The position numbers were made by a program, and so were the translations under genes. Below, piece after piece: positions 1 to 8,945 of a DNA stretch of 64,000 bases (position 1 is its first letter; each line of letters starts with the position of its first letter). The notes under the pieces were generated by a model. That model saw nothing but the letters and a program-made list of their open reading frames with translations. It was not told where the DNA came from and did no database searches. The stretch is from Rhizobium indicum (GTDB taxonomy: Bacteria; Pseudomonadota; Alphaproteobacteria; Rhizobiales; Rhizobiaceae), in assembly GCF_005862305.2 (NCBI RefSeq), contig NZ_CP054023.1, forward strand, positions 124,001-188,000. The letters are read 5' to 3'.

Positions 1-61
1 TGCTGATACGGAGATCGCGAGCGATCCACCGATAACCGCAGCCTTCGGCAATCGGCATCAT
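1..61 (-). CDS. 5' end of an unidentified gene (partial, runs off the left edge)
   Basis: A minus-strand reading frame opens with two consecutive ATG codons (61 and 58) and stays open to the edge. A purine-rich GGAGC lies just upstream. The stop of the D-threonine-aldolase-like gene is only 24 bases upstream, so this is very likely the next gene of the same operon. About 20 residues are visible, beginning MMPIAEGCGYRW, too few to assign a family. Confidence 0.45.
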   Translation of the reverse strand, partial: MMPIAEGCGYRWIARDLRIS

Positions 62-84
62 TTTGCTCCAGCCGGAACCGCCCC

Positions 85-1185
85 CTACCAGACGAGACCG
101 CGGGCGGCGACCTGCTCGACGCGGGTGACGATGCCGCCCCGATGGAAGACCATCGTATCGAACAGATTGGACACCACGCAGGTGTGGTTCGGGATGATGA
201 AGAGCTTCTCGCCGATCTGCGGCCGGGGGCCGGTGCAATTCGACAGGTCGATCACGCCGTGTTCTTCCGAGAGGCTGCTGATCCGCGCCTCGGGATAACC
301 GACGATCAGCCCGTAGTCGCTAAAACCCTGAAGATCCGATGTCAGCGCCTTCGACCCGGCATCGATGACGGCGCGGTCGGCGTTTGGCCGCGACACGACG
401 GTCGCCAGCACATGCATGGCGCAATCGTCCTCGGTGCAATGGCCCATGCGCACCATCTGGCGATCGTTGTAAATATAGGTGCCGGCGCGGTGTTCCGTGG
501 CCGAGGTGACGAGATGCGCCTCGAAGAGGCTCGGCGTTCCGCCGTTGCTGACGATCGGGCAGGTTATGCCTTCCGTTTTCAGCTGCTTGAGCGCCTCTGT
601 GATGAAGGCTTCCACGGCGGCGGCCGATTGCGGCTTCGGATAGGTCACGATGCCGCCGAAGGTGAGGCCGTCGGCAGCGGCGATGCGCTTGGCGAGCGAG
701 GCCGCCTCACCCGGCGTCTGCACGCCGCAGCGGCTGCCGCCGGTATCGCATTCGACCAGAACCGTGAGCGGCTTGTGGCCGGAGAAATGTGCTGCCAGCC
801 CGTCGACCGTCACTTCGCTGTCGGCGACGACCTTGAGGGCCGAAATTCTCTCGTTCAACTTGGCCAGCCGCTCGAGCTTCTGCGGTCCGAGGATGTTGAA
901 GGTGATGAGGATGTCCTCGAAGCCTGCTTCGGCAAAAACTTCGGCTTCCGTCACCTTCTGGCAATTGATGCCCTTGGCGCCCGCGGCAACCTGCGCGACG
1001 GCGAGAGCCGGGATCTTGTGCGTCTTGATATGCGGGCGGAAGTTCAGTCCGTGCTGATCCATATAGGATTGAACGCGGTCTATGTTTGCCGCCAGCCGGT
1101 CTTCATCGATCACAGGACGCGGCGTCGAGAGATCGGCGATCCTGTCGCCTGCCTTGGCGATGACGGCAAACCGGTTGTCATGCAT
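85..1185 (-). CDS. D-threonine aldolase / D-serine dehydratase-like PLP enzyme
   Basis: This 366-residue protein belongs to the DSD1 / D-threonine aldolase family, which has an alanine-racemase-like PLP barrel followed by a small C-terminal domain. The PLP-lysine motif RPHIKTHK is at residues 50-57. The C-terminal metal site PNHTC has His334 and Cys336, as in metal-dependent D-serine dehydratases. Members retro-aldol cleave or dehydrate D-beta-hydroxy amino acids; the exact substrate cannot be read from sequence. The ATG directly follows the TAG stop of the M81 peptidase gene, so the two are co-transcribed. A divergent RidA gene (enamine/imine deaminase) would suit a PLP dehydratase that releases reactive enamines. 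Confidence 0.85.
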   Translation of the reverse strand: MHDNRFAVIAKAGDRIADLSTPRPVIDEDRLAANIDRVQSYMDQHGLNFRPHIKTHKIPALAVAQVAAGAKGINCQKVTEAEVFAEAGFEDILITFNILGPQKLERLAKLNERISALKVVADSEVTVDGLAAHFSGHKPLTVLVECDTGGSRCGVQTPGEAASLAKRIAAADGLTFGGIVTYPKPQSAAAVEAFITEALKQLKTEGITCPIVSNGGTPSLFEAHLVTSATEHRAGTYIYNDRQMVRMGHCTEDDCAMHVLATVVSRPNADRAVIDAGSKALTSDLQGFSDYGLIVGYPEARISSLSEEHGVIDLSNCTGPRPQIGEKLFIIPNHTCVVSNLFDTMVFHRGGIVTRVEQVAARGLVW

Positions 1186-2661
1186 CTAGGCGGCTCCGCG
1201 TTCTGGTCCATGTGGATCGGCGATGATCGGCCATATGGTCTTCGGTGCCCGCCGGTATGGCGTCGTCGCCGGATTATTGGGATAGGGCGTTCCTGCAGAG
1301 CAGTAAAGGATCTCGGCCGCGATCTTCGAGAAGGACGCGAAGAAGTGGTTGGTGGATTTGATCACCAGGATCTTCTGCCTGGCGGGGTCGATGCCCATCG
1401 CCGAAAAAAGGCTCGGATCGAAGCTTTGAGCGCGTGTGGAATTGAGGATGATGTCGAGGCCGTCAAGCACGATATGTGCGGCATCGCCGAAAGGTGCGAG
1501 GCTCTCGCCGAACTGCATCTCGGCATTCTTCAGCAGCTTGACGATCTTGACGGTGCCATCGATGGGATTGCCGGTGCCGGGCGCCGACTTGGCGCCGAAG
1601 CGCAGCGGAATTTCTGCCCCCTCGCCCGCCGCAAAACAAATCTGGACGGCCACCGGATCCCAGATGGTACCGATCGCGGCATTCGTGACGCCGCGGGCGA
1701 TCAGCTCTTCGAGGATAACCGTCGCATCCCCTGCCGTGCCGCCGCCCGGATTGTCCCAGACATCGGCAATGACGACAGGCCATGCGGTGGCGGCCATCGC
1801 ACGCGCGACGGCTTCCTTCTCGTCGATCTGCGGGACCATGAAGGTGCCGCGCTTCGAAAATAGCTCAAGGCCGAGCTCACGCGCCAAAGCCGCGCCCTTC
1901 TCCGGCTTATTATCAGTCACGACAAGCAGCTTCGTTCCCATTTCGGGAACGTCGCCCACCATGAAGCCGTGGATCACCGAGATCGACAGGATGTCCGGAT
2001 CATCCTTCTCGATCTGCATGATCTTGTCGACGAAGGAACGCATGGGCTCGCGCGATGTCGGGAAGACGTCGATCATCTTGCAGTCGAACACCGACATAAC
2101 AGGCTTAATCCGGCCCTCAAGCGTCTCGACCGCGATGCGCCAGAGATCCTCGGCGCGGTCGACGAAGTCCGTATGCGGAAACTCCTTGAAATAGACAGCG
2201 AAATCGAGAGCGGCGACGCGTTTTGCGGTAAGATGGCTGTGCGGATCGAGCTCGGCGCAGATGAGGACATCAGGCCCGACGATCTCACGGATGCGCGACA
2301 GAAGATCGCCTTCCGTATCCTCGTATCCGGCTGCCACCATGGCGCCGTGCAGGCCCATGACGACGGCGTCGACAGGCATTGCCGCACGGAGTTGGCCGAG
2401 GATTTCGTCACGCAATTCCTCGTAGGTCGTCCGGTTGACGAGGCCTGCGGGGTCGGCCCAGGTAGCCGTTCCCTCAATCAGTTCCCAACCCTTTTCTCGG
2501 GTGACGCGCCTTCCGACGGTGATCGGCGCGGTGCAGAGCGTTGGTGTTTCGGGATGCTGGCCGGGCGGGGCATAGAGAGAGGCTTCGAACGCGCGACGAT
2601 CCACGCAGATCGGGGAAAAGGTGTTGGTCTCGGTCGCCAATGCTGCCGTGAAAATGCGCAA
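1186..2661 (-). CDS. M81 family metallopeptidase (MlrC-like)
   Basis: The 491-residue product begins with the N-terminal motif typical of M81/MlrC proteins (MRIFTAALATETNTFSP). It has a likely zinc-ligand segment ELDPHSH near residue 130 and the MlrC C-terminal domain. MlrC of Sphingomonas hydrolyses linearised microcystin, but rhizobial paralogues sit in catabolic operons and their substrates are unknown. It is the middle gene of a minus-strand operon: NTF2-like protein, M81, D-threonine-aldolase-like enzyme, partial gene. Proximity to a D-amino-acid-type PLP enzyme suggests handling of a small amide or peptide; that is inference. Confidence 0.8.
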   Translation of the reverse strand: MRIFTAALATETNTFSPICVDRRAFEASLYAPPGQHPETPTLCTAPITVGRRVTREKGWELIEGTATWADPAGLVNRTTYEELRDEILGQLRAAMPVDAVVMGLHGAMVAAGYEDTEGDLLSRIREIVGPDVLICAELDPHSHLTAKRVAALDFAVYFKEFPHTDFVDRAEDLWRIAVETLEGRIKPVMSVFDCKMIDVFPTSREPMRSFVDKIMQIEKDDPDILSISVIHGFMVGDVPEMGTKLLVVTDNKPEKGAALARELGLELFSKRGTFMVPQIDEKEAVARAMAATAWPVVIADVWDNPGGGTAGDATVILEELIARGVTNAAIGTIWDPVAVQICFAAGEGAEIPLRFGAKSAPGTGNPIDGTVKIVKLLKNAEMQFGESLAPFGDAAHIVLDGLDIILNSTRAQSFDPSLFSAMGIDPARQKILVIKSTNHFFASFSKIAAEILYCSAGTPYPNNPATTPYRRAPKTIWPIIADPHGPERGAA

Positions 2662-2691
2662 GAAAGTGGCCTTCGTGTTGTCGGCCCCGCG

Positions 2692-3174
2692 TCAACCCAT
2701 CGGGTTCGGCAGGTAGCCGGTGAAACCTGAGATTTTCCAGCGTCCTTGGTGAAGCCTGCAATAATAGAGCGTCTGCCATTGCATGACGTCTCGGGTACCG
2801 TCAGGCTTGGAAATGCCGCCGTCGAATTTCTTGCGGACAAGCGCCATGTCGCCTTCGATTTCGATTTCTTCCAGCGTTGTCGTGGTGAAGATCGCCGTGC
2901 GTGTATCTTCCGCGAAACTCTGTTTGGCGAAATCCTTCGCCTGCCTCAGCCATTCGTCTCGATAGGCAGACAGCGTCGGAAATGCGAGACGCCACTTGTC
3001 AGGGCTGACTTCCTTGCGGCCATCGATGCCGATGAAGCCCTCTTCCACGAAGTCATCCTCGACCATCGACCAATCGGCGGCCAGAAAGGCATCGATATCG
3101 CGCGGAACGAGCATCTCCCAGATAGAATATCGGGCGCTGTCGGACGGGAATGGATTCTTGAAAGGATCGCGCAT
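2692..3174 (-). CDS. NTF2/SnoaL-like small protein of unknown function
   Basis: A 160-residue soluble protein with no signal peptide. The alternating helix and long beta-strand pattern, ending in a segment that reads as 'input protein, growth assay, function' strands (WQTLYYCRLHQGRWKISGF), is typical of NTF2-like cone folds. I do not recognise a specific enzyme. It is the first gene of the minus-strand operon and is divergent from ridA, sharing a 111-bp promoter region with it. Confidence 0.65.
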   Translation of the reverse strand: MRDPFKNPFPSDSARYSIWEMLVPRDIDAFLAADWSMVEDDFVEEGFIGIDGRKEVSPDKWRLAFPTLSAYRDEWLRQAKDFAKQSFAEDTRTAIFTTTTLEEIEIEGDMALVRKKFDGGISKPDGTRDVMQWQTLYYCRLHQGRWKISGFTGYLPNPMG

Positions 3175-3187
3175 ATCTGCCCTGGAT

Positions 3188-3201
3188 TGAAATTCTTTTC
3201 A
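3188..3201. promoter_or_regulatory. Dyad TGAAA-N4-TTTCA in the divergent promoter region
   Basis: A perfect 5-bp inverted repeat with a 4-bp spacer lies between the NTF2-like gene and ridA. RpiR-family regulators often bind TGAAA/TTTCA-type dyads, and an RpiR gene is in the adjacent operon, so this is its best candidate operator. Binding is inferred. Confidence 0.4.
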
Positions 3202-3285
3202 TAAATCGCGTTTTTCACTGGTCAAATTCTGCTTTCTATGGTCACTTGTCAACTTATCAAGAAAATAATTTGCAAGGACTTCAGC

Positions 3286-3675
3286 ATGCCGATCAAGCGC
3301 TATGGCACTGTTCAAACGGGCGCCGGCGGCAAGGCGCTGCCTTTCGCACGTGCGGTCGAAGCCGACGGATGGCTGTATGTTTCCGGGCAGGTTGCGATGG
3401 AAGATGGCGAAATCATCGACGGCAACATCATCGCCCAGACCCACAAGACGATTGCCAATGTCCTTTCGATCCTCGATGAAGCCGGATACGGTGTCGAGGA
3501 CGTCGTGCGCGTCGGCGTCTGGCTCGATGATCCGCGCGATTTCTGGACCTTCAACAAAATCTATCAGGAGTATTTCGGCGAACATCCGCCGGCACGAGCC
3601 TGTGTGCAATCGTCGATGATGGTTGATTGCAAGGTTGAGATCGACTGCGTGGCCTATAAGAAGAAGGATAGATAG
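3286..3675 (+). CDS. RidA family (YjgF/YER057c/UK114) imine deaminase
   Basis: A 129-residue RidA-type protein. RidA hydrolyses reactive enamine/imine intermediates released by PLP enzymes to stable keto acids. The conserved C-terminal strand region, with an arginine in PPARACVQSSM and VEIDCVAYK, is present. An upstream ATG at 3238 is in frame, but ATG 3286 is preceded by AAGGA at 3274-3278 and matches normal family length, so I chose it. It begins a plus-strand operon with the RpiR regulator, an SDR and an MFS transporter, and is divergent from the D-amino-acid-type PLP enzyme operon. Confidence 0.88.
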   Translation: MPIKRYGTVQTGAGGKALPFARAVEADGWLYVSGQVAMEDGEIIDGNIIAQTHKTIANVLSILDEAGYGVEDVVRVGVWLDDPRDFWTFNKIYQEYFGEHPPARACVQSSMMVDCKVEIDCVAYKKKDR

Positions 3676-3697
3676 CGAACTATCGGGGGGGACGGGC

Positions 3698-4561
3698 TTG
3701 GATATCTTTTCAACGCTGCAGGAAGACAAGGGCCGGCTCTCTCCCTCCGAGAGCCGCATCGCGGAGATCATCGTCAACGACTTCGAGTTTGCCGTGAATG
3801 CCTCGATCATCGAGCTCGCGGAACGGGCCGAGGTATCGCCGCCGACCGTTACCCGCTTTTGCCGGCGGCTCGGTTGCGAGAGCTTTTCCGACTTCAAGGT
3901 GCAGCTTGCCCGCACCGCCCATATCGGTGTTCGCTATCTGAAGCCGGAATCGAAAAGCACCGATCCGGCTGATGTCGCCCAGGATATCATCACCAAGGCG
4001 CAGAACGCGCTCTTTCTGCTGCATCGGTCGCTTGATCTTGCCGCGATCGAAGCCGCCGTTTCGCATATTGCCAAGGCCGATATGATCTATGCGTTCGGGT
4101 CGGGCGGCAATTCGTCGATGATCGCCGACGAGCTCCAGAACCGCCTGTTCCGTCTCGGGCTTCGCATCACCGCAAGTTCCGACCACAGCATGCAGCTGAT
4201 GATGGCTGCCGCGGCAAGGCCCGGCGATGTGCTGATCGGCTCGTCCTTCTCCGGGCGCAATATGGAGCTGGTGCGCGCCTTCGAGCTTGCCCGCCAGACC
4301 AAGGTGAAGACGATCGCGCTCACGCAGACGGAAAGTCCGGTTGCCAAGGCCGCCGAAATCGTCGTGCCGATCGACCTTCCCGAGGGCCACAATATCTATC
4401 GCCCGACCTCGACGCGCATAGCCTACATCGCGACGATCGATATCCTGTCGAGCCTGGTTGCCTATGCCGTTCAGCCGAAGGCGACGACCACGCTTCGGCG
4501 CATCAAGCAGCAGCTGGTCATTCACCGCGATGGCGACGACCGGCAATTGCTTGGAGATTGA
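3698..4561 (+). CDS. RpiR family transcriptional regulator (HTH + SIS)
   Basis: The product has an N-terminal HTH_6 domain (about residues 1-80, with SPPTVTRFCRRLG as recognition helix) and a C-terminal SIS sugar-phosphate-binding domain (about 125-260, with the SGGNSS and SFSGRN loops). I chose the TTG at 3698: a run of seven G lies 7 bp upstream and the protein then starts at the usual LDIFSTL helix. The in-frame ATG at 3623 would overlap ridA by 53 bp. Length is 287 residues. It probably controls this divergent locus in response to a phosphorylated or acidic sugar-like ligand. Confidence 0.88.
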   Translation: MDIFSTLQEDKGRLSPSESRIAEIIVNDFEFAVNASIIELAERAEVSPPTVTRFCRRLGCESFSDFKVQLARTAHIGVRYLKPESKSTDPADVAQDIITKAQNALFLLHRSLDLAAIEAAVSHIAKADMIYAFGSGGNSSMIADELQNRLFRLGLRITASSDHSMQLMMAAAARPGDVLIGSSFSGRNMELVRAFELARQTKVKTIALTQTESPVAKAAEIVVPIDLPEGHNIYRPTSTRIAYIATIDILSSLVAYAVQPKATTTLRRIKQQLVIHRDGDDRQLLGD

Positions 4562-4586
4562 GGTTCATGAACGGGAGCGACAGAAA

Positions 4587-5363
4587 ATGACGCAGTCGAT
4601 AGCCATCGTTACCGGCGCTGCAGGCGATATCGGCGCGGCGATCGCCGCACGGCTTGCCGATGACCACGACGTCGTGTTGCTCGCCGATATCGATGCTGCG
4701 GCTGCGGCTGCCGTGGCGTTGAAGCTCGGGCCGGATAATCGCTTCGTCGCCATCGAATGCGATGTAACCAGCGAGACGAGCATAGCGGAATTGGCAAGAC
4801 GCGCCGCCGACGTCGGCGTGGTTAAAACCCTGGTCAACAATGCGGGTGCCGCCCGCGCGACCAGCCTGCACGACACGACGCCCGAGATCTGGCGGGCGGA
4901 CAATGCGCTCAATCTCGAAGCGGCATTCTTATGTTTCCGCGCATTCGAGCCCATGCTGACGGTTTCGAAGGGGTCAGTCGTCAATATCGCCTCGGTCAAC
5001 GGCATGCATGTCTTCGGACACCCGGCCTATAGCGCCGCCAAGGCCGGCCTTTTGCATTTCACCCGGCTGGTCGCCGTGGAATACGGCAAGTTCGGCATCC
5101 GGTCCAATGCCGTCGCGCCCGGCACGGTGAAGACGCAGGCCTGGGAAGCCCGCGCGGCAGCCAATCCCAACGTTTTCGAGGAAGCACGCCGCTGGTATCC
5201 GCTGCAGCGCGTCGTCGATCCGAAAGATGTTGCCAATGCCGTGGCCTTCCTTGCCGGTCCCCAGGCCGCAGCCATCACCGGCGTCTGCCTGCCTGTCGAT
5301 TGCGGCCTCACGGCAGGCCAGGCCGAACTCGCGCGGACCTTCTCGCAATCGGAACATTACTGA
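4587..5363 (+). CDS. SDR family oxidoreductase
   Basis: A classical short-chain dehydrogenase of 258 residues. The cofactor motif TGAAGDIG is at residues 8-15, NNAG at about 86-89, and the catalytic Ser with YSAAK at about 150-156. An upstream in-frame ATG at 4458 would lie inside the RpiR gene. ATG 4587 is preceded by GGGAGCGA and gives the standard SDR N-terminus. It oxidises an unknown alcohol, probably within the catabolic route served by the neighbouring MFS carrier. Confidence 0.88.
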   Translation: MTQSIAIVTGAAGDIGAAIAARLADDHDVVLLADIDAAAAAAVALKLGPDNRFVAIECDVTSETSIAELARRAADVGVVKTLVNNAGAARATSLHDTTPEIWRADNALNLEAAFLCFRAFEPMLTVSKGSVVNIASVNGMHVFGHPAYSAAKAGLLHFTRLVAVEYGKFGIRSNAVAPGTVKTQAWEARAAANPNVFEEARRWYPLQRVVDPKDVANAVAFLAGPQAAAITGVCLPVDCGLTAGQAELARTFSQSEHY

Positions 5364-5378
5364 CATTCAGATGCCCGC

Positions 5379-6578
5379 ATGAGCCGCCTTTTCCCCGACG
5401 TCTTCCGCAATCCGGCGATCCGCGCCAGCATGATCGCCATTTTCACCTTCGGAATGGCGGGGGCGATGACCGCACCTTACCGTTCGGTCGTGGGTATCCG
5501 CGAATTGGGCTTAAGCGACGGCCTCTATTCCTTCCTGAGTTTCGTCTCGGCGGCGGTGAACGTCGTCATCAGCATTCTGCTCGGCAATCTCGCCGACCGG
5601 CTGGGCGAGTACCGCTCGACGATGATCGGCGCCTGCCTCTTCGGCATCGTCGGCTACGGCATGGTCTACGCCTTTCCGACTGCGGCCATATTCGTCATCA
5701 GCGGGTTGCTGCCCCTGCCGATCTACGGGGCGCTGAACTCGCTGCTGTTTGCCAATGCGCGCGCGGCCATGCACGGCATGAACCGAAGCGACATGGTGAC
5801 GGCCAACTCCGGCGTGCGCGCCATGATCTCGCTGTCCTGGGTGCTGATCCCAGGGATAACTGGCCTGCTGCTGTCTGGCGCATCGAGCATGCTGCCGGCC
5901 TACCTCTTTGCCAGCATCTCATGTCTGCTCTGCCAGGGGATCATCGTCTTCGCCCTGCCGAAGCGGACGGGAACGGAGATGGCAGCAGTTCATCATCTCA
6001 GCTATCTCGGCGCGCTTCGCCAGGTGGTTTCGCCGCGCATCTCGGCGCATATTTGCGGGGTGGCGCTCATCACCAGCACGCTGCATCTCAATGACGCCCT
6101 TCTGCCATTGATCGCCACCGGTGCCGCGCATGGCAGGCTGAGCGACGTCGGCATTCTCGTTGGCATCGTCGCATTGCTGGAAGTCGTCTTCATCATCGTC
6201 TGGTCGCGGATCGCGAGGAAGACCGGCCAGATGACGGCGCTGGCCGCCGGTACCATCATCTATGCCGTGTTCCTCAGCCTGCTCGGCTTTGCCTCCGAGC
6301 CGTGGCACCTCTATGCGCTCGCCTTACTTGCAGGCATCGGAGCGTCGGCGATCATCACCATTCCGATCACCTATCTGCAGGATCTGATCGCCGACCGGCC
6401 GGGCCTCGGCAGCGCCCTGATCTCCGTCAATATCTTTGCCAGCGCCGGGATCGGCGCGCTGGTCTTTGCCGCAGGCACCTATGTGACAGGCTATTCGGGA
6501 ACCGCGATCCTGAGCGCCGTCACCGGATTGTCCGGAATAGCGATCATCGGCCTCTTGCACAGACGCGGTGTCCGTTGA
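5379..6578 (+). CDS. MFS transporter, sugar-efflux/uptake type
   Basis: A 399-residue integral membrane protein with about twelve hydrophobic segments and the MFS loop-2/3 signature GNLADRLGEYRS at about residues 68-79. It resembles the SetA/sugar-efflux subgroup in length and pattern, but the substrate is unknown. It follows the SDR gene by 15 bp and so belongs to the ridA-rpiR-SDR operon. Confidence 0.82.
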   Translation: MSRLFPDVFRNPAIRASMIAIFTFGMAGAMTAPYRSVVGIRELGLSDGLYSFLSFVSAAVNVVISILLGNLADRLGEYRSTMIGACLFGIVGYGMVYAFPTAAIFVISGLLPLPIYGALNSLLFANARAAMHGMNRSDMVTANSGVRAMISLSWVLIPGITGLLLSGASSMLPAYLFASISCLLCQGIIVFALPKRTGTEMAAVHHLSYLGALRQVVSPRISAHICGVALITSTLHLNDALLPLIATGAAHGRLSDVGILVGIVALLEVVFIIVWSRIARKTGQMTALAAGTIIYAVFLSLLGFASEPWHLYALALLAGIGASAIITIPITYLQDLIADRPGLGSALISVNIFASAGIGALVFAAGTYVTGYSGTAILSAVTGLSGIAIIGLLHRRGVR

Positions 6579-6662
6579 GCAAATAAGTCGTTCCGAAGAA
6601 TGGAGCTTTCATCGGTGTTCGTCTTGTGACAAGGGTGACGCACCATTTCCTTTGAAGGCGAC

Positions 6663-7865
6663 ATGAAGGCGATCTCCGGCACGAATCTCGAGCAGGCCAA
6701 GTCTCACAACCGGCGTGTGGTGATCGAGGCTGTCCGCACGAACGGTCCCTTGTCGCGTGCGGCGATCGCCCGGATGACGGCGCTGACCGCCCAGACTGTG
6801 TCCAATATCGTCGAGGAACTGGAGAGATCCCACCTTCTCGTCCCGTCCGAGGCGCAGAAGCTGGCGCGCGGCCAGCCGATCATCCCCTACACCATCAATC
6901 CGCGCGGCGCCTATTCGATCGGCCTCGAACTTGGCCGCCAGCGCGCAAGTGGGATCCTGACGGATCTCTCCGGCGCCGTTTGCGCGCGCATCGAGCGCCA
7001 CGTCGAACATCCGGATCCGCAACGGGCCATGCCGGCTCTCCAAGCCATCGTCGAGGATCTTCAGCAAGCCTTCGCATTCGACCGGAATAGGCTGCTCGGC
7101 GTCGGGATGGCCCTGCCCGGCCGCTATGCCGATGGCGGCACCACCTCTCTCAGCCCGCTGAACCTGCCCGGCTGGCAGGATTTTCCCGTTGGGCACGAGC
7201 TGGAACAGCGGGTAAAAGTGCCGGTGCTGGTCGAGAACGATGCGACGGCAGCAGCGATCGGCGAGCGTCTTCATGGTGTCGCCCGCGGTTTGGGCAGCTT
7301 CGTCTATCTGTTTCTCGCCGGCGGCGGGGGCATCGGCGCCGGAATGTTCCTCGACGGCCACCTCTACAAGGGTAGCCGCAACAATGCCGGCGAGATCGGG
7401 CATATTATCGTCGAACCGCATGGCAAGCTCTGCAGCTGTGGCAAGCGCGGCTGTCTGGATCGCTACGTCTCGCCGGCCGTTGCCTATGAATACATGGGCA
7501 TTGCCAAGGCCGAGGAGCTGTCGCCCGACGATCTCGACGCGCTGATCGCCAAGGGCAGCGAAGGTCTCGACGCCTGGCTGGATCAGGCCGTCCAGCCGCT
7601 ACGGCAGACCGTCGATTTTCTGGAACTGGCCTTCGATCCGCAGACCATCGTACTCGGAGGCAGCATCTCGACGTCGCTGATGCTTCGGCTTGCAGAGCGG
7701 CTGGAGCCGTTGCACACCCCGATCGACCCTAATCAAAAACGGGCGGTGCCCCGTGTCATGATCGGCACGACCGGCAAGGATACGGCAATCCTCGGCGCCG
7801 CCGCCCTGCCGATCTTTTCCGAAACCAATCCGCGCTTCGACGTCCTGCAAAAGCCGCTCGGCTAG
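6663..7865 (+). CDS. ROK family transcriptional regulator (NagC/XylR type)
   Basis: A 400-residue protein with an N-terminal winged helix (residues about 12-75; NGPLSRAAIARMTALT) and a C-terminal ROK sugar-kinase-like domain. The zinc motif CSCGKRGCLD lies at about residues 258-267. ROK repressors respond to sugars such as xylose or N-acetylglucosamine-6-phosphate. It follows the MFS gene by 84 bp. A small dyad CTTGTGACAAG lies at 6623-6633 in that gap. The last 53 bp of this gene recur, 49 of 53 identical, at 9858-9910. Confidence 0.87.
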   Translation: MKAISGTNLEQAKSHNRRVVIEAVRTNGPLSRAAIARMTALTAQTVSNIVEELERSHLLVPSEAQKLARGQPIIPYTINPRGAYSIGLELGRQRASGILTDLSGAVCARIERHVEHPDPQRAMPALQAIVEDLQQAFAFDRNRLLGVGMALPGRYADGGTTSLSPLNLPGWQDFPVGHELEQRVKVPVLVENDATAAAIGERLHGVARGLGSFVYLFLAGGGGIGAGMFLDGHLYKGSRNNAGEIGHIIVEPHGKLCSCGKRGCLDRYVSPAVAYEYMGIAKAEELSPDDLDALIAKGSEGLDAWLDQAVQPLRQTVDFLELAFDPQTIVLGGSISTSLMLRLAERLEPLHTPIDPNQKRAVPRVMIGTTGKDTAILGAAALPIFSETNPRFDVLQKPLG

Positions 7866-7900
7866 CTACCTTCGCCCGGGAGATTGCCGAGGCCGGCCTC

Positions 7901-8815
7901 TCATCCGCCTGCCGGCAGCCTCGCCTCTGACTGCGGCGGGCGACGGGCTAGAGGTGGCGCAAAGATGACCACATTCCCGAGAAGCGTCAGCGCCAGGCCG
8001 AGCAGGCCTAGGCCGGTCCAGTGGTAGCCCTCGAAGACCGTCGACAATGACAGGGCGACGATCGGGAACAGGACGGTAGCATAGGCGGCGCGTGAGGAGC
8101 CGATGCGGGACACCAGCATGAGGTAGGTGGTGAAGCCGATCACCGATCCGATGGCCGCGAGATAGAGCAGCGCGGCAAGATAGGTGATGTTGGGCGGTGC
8201 CACGATCGGCGTTTGCGTCACGGCAATCAGGAACAGGAGGATGATCGTGCCATAGGTCATCCCCCAGGCATTGGCGGTCAGCGGTGAGATTCCGACCGCG
8301 CTGTTTCGACGCGATGCCATATTGCCCAGCGAGAAGAACAGCGTGCCAAGCGCTGCGAGCCCGATCCCTTTCAACGTGCCCATATCGAAATCGACGACAA
8401 CGTCCGGTCCGAAAAGGAGGAGAAGGCCGGTTGCTCCGAGCGCCGCTGCGAGAAGCGTGCGGCCTGTAATGCGGTCGCCGAAGAAGAGGCGCGCATTGAC
8501 GGCATTGTAGATCGTTGCGAGCGAGAAGATCACGGAGATCAGCCCGGACGGGATAGAGGCGGCGGCGTTGTAGAAGCAGATGAAATTGAGGCTGAACAGG
8601 CAGAGCGCTTGCGCAAGGATGAAAGGTTGATCGCGCAAGGCAGGGAGCTTGAGCCGCCGCATGACGGCCAGGATGGTGACCAGGATCACTGCTGCCACCG
8701 CAAATCTGTAAAAGACCGAGACCAAGACCGGCACGGGACCGACCTGCATCGCAATGGCGATCCAAGTCGTCCCCCATATGAGGACGGTCGCGATGAAGAG
8801 AGCGGCATTTGCCAT
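7901..8815 (-). CDS. DMT superfamily (EamA) permease
   Basis: A 304-residue inner-membrane protein with ten hydrophobic segments in two EamA repeats. The first segment contains the typical LIWGTTWIAI. The long upstream frame to 9079 overlaps the divergent AraC gene, so I start at ATG 8815, preceded by AGGATC. EamA proteins export or import amino acids and other metabolites. It is divergent from an AraC regulator, a common arrangement for inducible export pumps. It ends 35 bp after the convergent ROK gene. Confidence 0.87.
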   Translation of the reverse strand: MANAALFIATVLIWGTTWIAIAMQVGPVPVLVSVFYRFAVAAVILVTILAVMRRLKLPALRDQPFILAQALCLFSLNFICFYNAAASIPSGLISVIFSLATIYNAVNARLFFGDRITGRTLLAAALGATGLLLLFGPDVVVDFDMGTLKGIGLAALGTLFFSLGNMASRRNSAVGISPLTANAWGMTYGTIILLFLIAVTQTPIVAPPNITYLAALLYLAAIGSVIGFTTYLMLVSRIGSSRAAYATVLFPIVALSLSTVFEGYHWTGLGLLGLALTLLGNVVIFAPPLARRPPQSEARLPAGG

Positions 8816-8881
8816 GGAGTGATCCTCGTTTTCCCGACCAATAGGCGAACCGTGCGCAGGCCTCTTGCAGATTCTTGCTAT

Positions 8882-8893
8882 CAAATCGATTTG
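8882..8893. promoter_or_regulatory. Perfect palindrome CAAATCGATTTG between DMT and AraC genes
   Basis: A 12-bp perfect palindrome lies in the 130-bp divergent region of the DMT permease and AraC genes. Extended leftwards, the 13-mer CTATCAAATCGAT (8878-8890) is repeated exactly at 11855-11867, in front of the HxlR regulator. It is a candidate operator of the AraC protein. Confidence 0.35.
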
Positions 8894-8945
8894 CCCGGAC
8901 TTCCGGCTCGCCATGCGGGTCGACCGCCGGTATTGTTCGCGCGGC

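Noticed and set aside
142..1863. 573-codon plus-strand open frame opposite the D-threonine aldolase and M81 genes
   Set aside because: It is antisense to two recognisable genes, has low-complexity composition and no family motif. Long antisense frames are common in high-GC rhizobial DNA.
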